Below are positions 14,711-18,540 of a stretch of 18,540 nucleotides of DNA, in pieces (the stretch's first letter is position 1; the number at the start of each line of letters is the position of its first letter). This DNA comes from Paraktedonobacter sp035294465 (GTDB lineage: Bacteria; Chloroflexota; Ktedonobacteria; Ktedonobacterales; Ktedonobacteraceae), in the NCBI GenBank assembly GCA_035294465.1, contig DATGKW010000185.1, positions 1 to 18,540 on the forward strand. Reading direction: 5' to 3'. Below the pieces are notes generated by a model, which was given only the letters and a program-made list of their open reading frames with translations, ran no database searches and was not told the origin of the DNA. A program made the position numbers and the translations under genes.

Positions 14711-15973
14711 ATGATGAATCCAGGGAATCAGCCCTCCCAAACTATGCCAAACGCGATGTATCCAGGGAATCGGCCTCCTCAAACCGCGCCAGAGAACCAG
14801 AAGCGAGGAGCTTCTGGCCGAAAGAAAGCGCTGGCGGCTTTTGTGCTGCTTGTCTGTATTATTGGGGGCGGCTTTCTGATCGTCCAGGCCGGGCGTTCCT
14901 CGTCACAGTCAACGGGGAACACTGGTAATATAAGTACGCCAACCCTCACCAAGCCCTGGTGCGCTGCTCCCACCTCATTATCTACCGATTTTTCCGGCAC
15001 AAGCATCTCCGGTCTTGCCGCAAACGACGTCTGGAGCGTGGGTCCCAAAGTCATGCACTGGAACGGGGACGTCTGGAACGTGGCCTACAATTCCTCCTCA
15101 CCTCAGGACGTCTTCCGCAGCATTGTAGAGATCGCTCCGAACAACGTGTGGGTCGTAGGCGAACATGTTAGCAATGGCCTGCCATCGCATTCATTAACCC
15201 TCCACTGGGACGGCATAAACTGGCAGCAGGTTGCCAGTCCAGATGCAGTGGCAGGTGGAAAGAATGCGTTGGTAGCCGTCTCAGCGTCATCCGCTCATGA
15301 TGTCTGGGCAGTGGGTTTCTCCGTGCCACAACGAGGAGCAATCGAGCCGGTGATCGAGCATTGGGACGGCACGAAATGGAGCGTTTCGCCGGGTCTGAGC
15401 ACACTCGGTAGCGCTCAATTCACCGGTGTCAAAGCGCTGTCCGCAGACGATGCCTGGGCAGTTGGATATGGTTATAGCGCTTCTTCTCACGCTGGTCAGG
15501 GAACCACCCAGCCGGTGATAGTGCATTGGGACGGCAAGCAATGGAAAGCCGTGACGAATCCCAACTTGAGCGTCCAGGGTGGAGGAAGTCTCTATAATAT
15601 AGACGGCAGCTCGGCTAATGATCTCTGGGCAGTCGGCAGCAGCAAGAATCAGATGCTCACAGAACATTGGGACGGGCAGAGCTGGAGCGTGATCGCCAGC
15701 CCTTCCGTCTATCCAGATAGCAGCAACTGGCTGGCGAGTGTCGCCGCCAGCGCACCCAATAATGTCTGGGCAGTTGGCAGAGTGAGAAGCAGCGAGAGCG
15801 AGTTCCAGCCATTCATCGAGCATTGGGATGGCCACCAGTGGCAGGTGATGCAGGATCCCTTCCAGGACGCAGGCGAACTGGATAGCGTTCTGGCTGTAGG
15901 TCATCAATTCTGGGTGGTCGGCCTTCCCAGAACTTCTGGCGGGCACGCGTTTATCGAGACGCTTTGCCCATAA
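14711..15973 (+). CDS. Membrane-anchored beta-propeller protein with HWDG/DVWAVG repeats
   Basis: The 420-residue protein starts with a Pro/Asn/Gln-rich cytoplasmic tail containing two PGN(Q/R)P repeats, then one transmembrane helix (about 38-60). The remainder is an internal repeat array: seven copies of a motif like NDVWAVG (SVG, VVG, AVG variants) and six of HWDGxxW. This fits a propeller of about seven blades exposed outside the membrane. Propellers of this type usually bind ligands or proteins, and no catalytic residues can be named. The ribosome site GGAGA overlaps the end of the lipoprotein gene, so the two form an operon. Adjacent ATG codons at 14711 and 14714 are both possible starts. 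Confidence 0.82.
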   Translation: MMNPGNQPSQTMPNAMYPGNRPPQTAPENQKRGASGRKKALAAFVLLVCIIGGGFLIVQAGRSSSQSTGNTGNISTPTLTKPWCAAPTSLSTDFSGTSISGLAANDVWSVGPKVMHWNGDVWNVAYNSSSPQDVFRSIVEIAPNNVWVVGEHVSNGLPSHSLTLHWDGINWQQVASPDAVAGGKNALVAVSASSAHDVWAVGFSVPQRGAIEPVIEHWDGTKWSVSPGLSTLGSAQFTGVKALSADDAWAVGYGYSASSHAGQGTTQPVIVHWDGKQWKAVTNPNLSVQGGGSLYNIDGSSANDLWAVGSSKNQMLTEHWDGQSWSVIASPSVYPDSSNWLASVAASAPNNVWAVGRVRSSESEFQPFIEHWDGHQWQVMQDPFQDAGELDSVLAVGHQFWVVGLPRTSGGHAFIETLCP

Positions 15974-16026
15974 CAGCAGGGAATTTCGAACGCCCAATCG
16001 GGCTATTCTCACTGACGAAACACAGA

Positions 16027-16071
16027 TGAGGAGTGATCTCGAACCGCTGCAAAGTTCGAGATCACTCCTCA
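16027..16071. terminator. Bidirectional 18-bp hairpin between convergent genes
   Basis: Arms 16027-16044 and 16054-16071 are perfectly complementary over 18 bp around a 9-base loop. It lies between the propeller gene stop (15973) and the methyltransferase stop (16078), so it can serve both directions. Neither side has a convincing T tract. Confidence 0.65.
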
Positions 16072-16077
16072 CCCGAT

Positions 16078-16938
16078 TCAGGATCGTGATTCCGAGCTTG
16101 CGTTCTCATAGCGGTAAACGATGATACGTTCCATCCTGCGCAGCGTGGAATTGACTTCCTGCGCGCGAAAGAGCGCGCGTACCCAGAGCGGGAAGCGGGA
16201 AAACGCGACCAGTTCGCTTGGTCTAAATTCCTTGATCAGTTCAAGTTTTGGCTCAAGCTGCTTGATGCCCTGTGGATCATCAAGGCCCCACTTGTAGGTA
16301 GCACCCGTGCCCCCAACGTTCGAGCCCGCTCTTTTCACAATGAACGGATTGCAGATGTCGAAGATTATCTGACCACTGGGAAAGTGAGCGACCACCGCAT
16401 TGAGGAGCGCTTTCACTTCTGGTTCGCTCAGGTAGTGCAGCACTCCTTCGGCGATCAGCAGCCCAGGCCGGTCCCGTGGAACCTCGTCCAGCCAGCGCAA
16501 ATCATCCAGCGGGGCGCCGATCAGGTGATAGGCGCCCCGTTCGGGGAACAGTTGGCGGCGCAGGTCGATCACGTCCGGGTAATCTACGTCAAACCACTGG
16601 CAGCTTTCAGGCGGATCGACTCGGAACACACGGCTATCCATACCGCAGCCCACGTGCAGCACGGTCGCATCCGGGTGATCGGCCAGATAGCGGTTCGCGA
16701 GCAGATCAAAGGTCGCGGCTCGCGTAGCGATGATGGTACATCCGATTTTGCTCCACATGCTCCACGAGCCTACACCCTTGTACTGCTTGCTGATGTCGTA
16801 ATCGATATGCCGCATTGCTTCTTCAGCCCACGGATCACGCAAGATGGGATTCTTCCACTGGCTCTGGAGCGCTCGACCGCTCAAGGTCATGAGCATTGTT
16901 TCTTTTTCTTTGGCAAAGTGGATTTTCTCAGTTGTCAT
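16078..16938 (-). CDS. SAM-dependent methyltransferase, LCM/TcmP type
   Basis: In 286 residues the SAM-binding motif VLHVGCGMDSR (93-103) with conserved GxGxDSR, FDVDYPDVIDLRR (acidic loop that contacts the SAM ribose) and LLIAEGVLHYLSEPEV place it in the leucine carboxyl methyltransferase-like family that includes TcmP O-methyltransferase. Members methylate carboxylates or hydroxyls of small molecules, often polyketides; the substrate here is unknown. Its ATG overlaps the TetR stop by 4 bases (ATGA, 16935-16938), so it is translationally coupled to that regulator. There is no biosynthetic cluster nearby. Confidence 0.88.
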   Translation of the reverse strand: MTTEKIHFAKEKETMLMTLSGRALQSQWKNPILRDPWAEEAMRHIDYDISKQYKGVGSWSMWSKIGCTIIATRAATFDLLANRYLADHPDATVLHVGCGMDSRVFRVDPPESCQWFDVDYPDVIDLRRQLFPERGAYHLIGAPLDDLRWLDEVPRDRPGLLIAEGVLHYLSEPEVKALLNAVVAHFPSGQIIFDICNPFIVKRAGSNVGGTGATYKWGLDDPQGIKQLEPKLELIKEFRPSELVAFSRFPLWVRALFRAQEVNSTLRRMERIIVYRYENASSESRS

Positions 16939-17657
16939 TGGTTTTTTCCTTCCGTATCATCTGCTTCCTTCAACTGCGCCTGCGCCTCCGCGATCTTCCG
17001 GCGCATCAGCGCTTTCCCGGCTTCGAGGTTCGCCCCCGCTTTCGGCGTGAGTAAGCACTCGCAAAGCTCGGCCACCGTTTCCACCAACTCATCAAAAGAT
17101 GGCTGGTCCGGCTTGTTGGAGTCAGCGAGAGGAGCTGATCTGCGAGAAGAGAGGGCGGCCAGGATGGAAGGAGTCAGCGCGTCCAGGATGAAGGCCGTGG
17201 CTCTCGTGTTGATGTCCTGACGAACGACTCCGATCTCTTGCATGGCCTGGAGATACTCCCGCGTCGGGCTAGGATCAGGCGGCCAGGAGGCGAAGAAACT
17301 GTCTGGCTTGGAGAGATATTTGCCAAACGTCTGCTCATCTCGCGTATACATCGCAGTCATCAATGGTAACTGCTTGAGGGCTGCGAGCAGACCCCGATAG
17401 ACGCTGGCGACCGTGCCCCCCAAAGGATCACTTTCGAGATAGCGATTCCAGATTTCCACATAGACGTTCAATTCCCGCAGCAGAAGGGCCTTGATCAAGG
17501 CATCTTTGGAAGGAAACAAGAGATAGACCAGTCTGCGGTTTAAGCCGACAGCCTCAGCCACATCACTCATTGTCAATTTATCGTACCCATGCCGAAGCAG
17601 CAGTTCAGCCGCCACATCTAAGATCGCCCGTTCGCGTTCTTTCTCATCAATCCTCAT
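16935..17657 (-). CDS. TetR/AcrR-family transcriptional regulator
   Basis: The 240-residue protein has an N-terminal TetR DNA-binding domain (about residues 8-55: ILDVAAELLLRHGYDKLTM, SDVAEAVGLNRRLVYLLFPSKDALI) and a helical C-terminal ligand/dimer domain without close family hallmarks. TetR proteins usually repress their own transcript until a small molecule binds. It starts with ATG 17657 and a weak GAGAAG ribosome site. It shares a transcript with the methyltransferase and is driven by the perfect promoter at 17698-17726, so self-repression of the pair is the likely logic. Confidence 0.9.
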   Translation of the reverse strand: MRIDEKERERAILDVAAELLLRHGYDKLTMSDVAEAVGLNRRLVYLLFPSKDALIKALLLRELNVYVEIWNRYLESDPLGGTVASVYRGLLAALKQLPLMTAMYTRDEQTFGKYLSKPDSFFASWPPDPSPTREYLQAMQEIGVVRQDINTRATAFILDALTPSILAALSSRRSAPLADSNKPDQPSFDELVETVAELCECLLTPKAGANLEAGKALMRRKIAEAQAQLKEADDTEGKNQ

Positions 17658-17671
17658 GACTTCTCATTTTC

Positions 17672-17682
17672 ACAAAATTTGT
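17672..17682. promoter_or_regulatory. Possible TetR operator
   Basis: ACAAAATTTGT is an 11-bp perfect palindrome with a central base, lying about 10-20 bases downstream of the predicted TetR start. It is short and AT-rich, so chance occurrence cannot be excluded. Confidence 0.3.
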
Positions 17683-17697
17683 TTATTTGTTACTGAG

Positions 17698-17726
17698 ATT
17701 ATAGGCTCGCTTTCGTCAGGTGTCAA
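17698..17726 (-). promoter_or_regulatory. Perfect consensus promoter of the TetR-methyltransferase operon
   Basis: On the minus strand TTGACA (17726-17721), a 17-bp spacer and TATAAT (17703-17698) match the sigma-70 consensus exactly. Such a strong promoter ahead of a repressor gene is consistent with tight autorepression. Confidence 0.8.
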
Positions 17727-17743
17727 GACTTGATGAGTCCAAA

Positions 17744-17795
17744 AAAGTGAGGAGGTTTTGCAAGCGACTTCACCGCTTGCAAAACCTCTCACTTT
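17744..17795 (-). terminator. Intrinsic terminator of the stand-alone CBM2 gene
   Basis: Arms 17744-17766 and 17774-17795 pair over 22 bases with a single bulged G and a 7-base loop. On the minus strand the stem runs into TTTTTT (part of the arm plus 17743-17741), giving a good U tract. It ends about 65 bases beyond the CBM2 stop codon and insulates the TetR promoter. Confidence 0.75.
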
Positions 17796-17859
17796 CTCTT
17801 GTACATTGACTGTGGCCCGTCACCCTCTTTACTTCTTGAGAGCAGCGAGCGATGGATGT

Positions 17860-18333
17860 TTAGCTGGTGGGCGAACCGTTGAAAATGAAGGTTGTAATGA
17901 TACACGGGTTGCCGATAGCGCTAAAGCCCAGGGTCACACTCCCGCCCGCGGGGATGACAGCATTATAGCCCTCACCTGTCACTGCTACCTGCTGCCCGGA
18001 CTGGCTCCAGAGGCCGCCCCAGTCTTGAGCGATCTGCTGATTTCCAGGGAAAGTAAACTGCAACGTCCAGAGCGAAATCGCTGTTGTACATTCGTTGGTG
18101 ATAGTGATGAAGGTCGTGAAGCCACCGGGCCATTGTGCGATGACCCGATAAGTAATCACGACACAGGAAGCGGGCGAAGAAATCGTAGCGGTCGTGGCCT
18201 GGGTCGGGATCGTATCAGCATAGGCTTCGACCGGTGAAAGGAATACCATAGCGCAGACACCTATCAGCATGACAACAAGGATAAGCAAGCAGTAGCGCAG
18301 GGAAACGAGGAAAGGCAATTTCTTTGTGAGCAT
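17860..18333 (-). CDS. Secreted stand-alone CBM2-like protein
   Basis: The 157-residue protein consists of a long signal peptide (about 1-39, ending PVEAYAD), a short Thr/Ser linker and one CBM2-like module at about 55-150. CBM2 hallmarks are visible: CVVITYRVIAQWPGGF, WTLQFTFPGNQQ, W in QDWGGLWSQSG and Y in GEGYNAVIPAGG, the positions that form the flat cellulose-binding face. The usual SSEPGFNGAW segment is shortened to FSAIGNPC and extra cysteines appear (ITNEC, GNPC), so the disulphide pattern may differ from the enzyme-borne modules. No catalytic domain is present. AAAGG lies 8 bases before ATG 18333. Roles could be cellulose attachment, fibre disruption or hyphal surface coating. Confidence 0.8.
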   Translation of the reverse strand: MLTKKLPFLVSLRYCLLILVVMLIGVCAMVFLSPVEAYADTIPTQATTATISSPASCVVITYRVIAQWPGGFTTFITITNECTTAISLWTLQFTFPGNQQIAQDWGGLWSQSGQQVAVTGEGYNAVIPAGGSVTLGFSAIGNPCIITTFIFNGSPTS

Positions 18334-18355
18334 TCTCTGTACCTTTTTCCTTATC

Positions 18356-18406
18356 GCTCAGAAGTGGCGTGAATACTGATTCCCAGTATTCACGCCACTT
18401 CTGAGC
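18356..18406. terminator. 23-bp perfect hairpin between the partial gene and the CBM2 gene
   Basis: Arms 18356-18378 and 18384-18406 are perfectly complementary over 23 bp with a 5-base loop. It begins 24 bases after the stop of the partial gene and ends about 22 bases before the CBM2 start, so its RNA would fold directly upstream of the CBM2 ribosome site. There is no U tract, so termination, processing or an effect on translation are all possible. Confidence 0.6.
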
Positions 18407-18429
18407 AACTTTCCGATCACAGATGAGGC

Positions 18430-18540
18430 TTATTGCGGAGCAGGCAGCGCTCCAGTGGACCCGCACTGGCCACTACCACTGCCAGAGGGTACCGCTAATG
18501 GGCCGGTTTCGATGAAGCACAGATAACTGTACTCTTTGGT
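18430..18540 (-). CDS. C-terminal end of a gene cut by the window edge
   Basis: An open frame enters from the right edge and ends with TAA at 18430-18432, giving 36 residues that include YSYLCFIETG and a Ser/Gly-rich stretch (PSGSGSGQCGSTG) near the end. The position just upstream of a strong hairpin and the reasonable codon use support a real gene. The family is not recognisable from this fragment; a secreted or surface protein would fit the composition. Confidence 0.55.
   Translation of the reverse strand, partial: TKEYSYLCFIETGPLAVPSGSGSGQCGSTGALPAPQ

Noticed and set aside
1..18540. tRNA, rRNA, riboswitch, transposase or prophage genes
   Set aside because: I found no cloverleaf, rRNA stretch, known riboswitch pattern, transposase motif or terminal inverted repeats bounding a gene.

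Overview
The window looks like chromosomal DNA from a filamentous, soil-type Chloroflexota, most likely Ktedonobacteria. This is an inference from gene content and style: secreted cellulases with CBM2 modules and long Thr/Pro linkers, several transmembrane anchors followed by short beta-rich extracytoplasmic domains, a single-TM HTH_3 regulator, and moderately GC-rich DNA. There is no rRNA, tRNA, CRISPR array or transposase in view.

Layout, left to right. (1) 26-1416, minus: an inositol-monophosphatase-family enzyme and an overlapping HD-GYP protein, behind a perfect consensus sigma-70-type promoter. (2) 1781-3682, minus: a secreted CBM2-GH6 exocellulase. It is divergent from a LacI-family repressor (4057-5127, plus). 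(3) 5111-8262, minus: a tight three-gene operon (Gfo/Idh/MocA oxidoreductase, DUF993 aldolase-like protein, xylose-isomerase-like TIM barrel) with a LacI-type palindrome at its predicted transcription start. (4) 8440-11716, minus: a GH48-CBM2 cellobiohydrolase followed by a small membrane-anchored protein, separated by two adjacent hairpins. (5) 12269-15973, plus: a membrane-spanning XRE regulator, a lipoprotein with an FN3-like end, and a membrane-anchored beta-propeller. (6) 16078-17657, minus: TetR regulator and LCM/TcmP-type methyltransferase, translationally coupled. (7) 17860-18540, minus: a free-standing secreted CBM2 protein and the tail of another gene cut by the window edge.

The main discovery is regulatory. 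The promoters in front of GH6 (3813-3875), GH48 (11893-11955) and the lipoprotein/propeller pair (13442-13504) share one architecture: three head-to-tail 11-bp units, most ending in TGTC or TGTT, then one base, a poor -35 starting TTG, exactly 17 bp, and a TAC-type -10. Other promoters in the window have consensus TTGACA -35 boxes and lack these units. This predicts an activator-controlled cellulose regulon that includes two surface proteins of unknown function. The membrane-bound XRE protein encoded between two of the sites is a candidate sensor, although the 11-bp direct-repeat format is more typical of OmpR/PhoB-type activators.

Working model (inference): GH6 and GH48 enzymes attack cellulose chains from opposite ends, CBM2 modules hold the enzymes on the fibre, the lipoprotein and propeller act at the cell surface, and the LacI-controlled operon handles a sugar derivative whose identity the sequence does not reveal.
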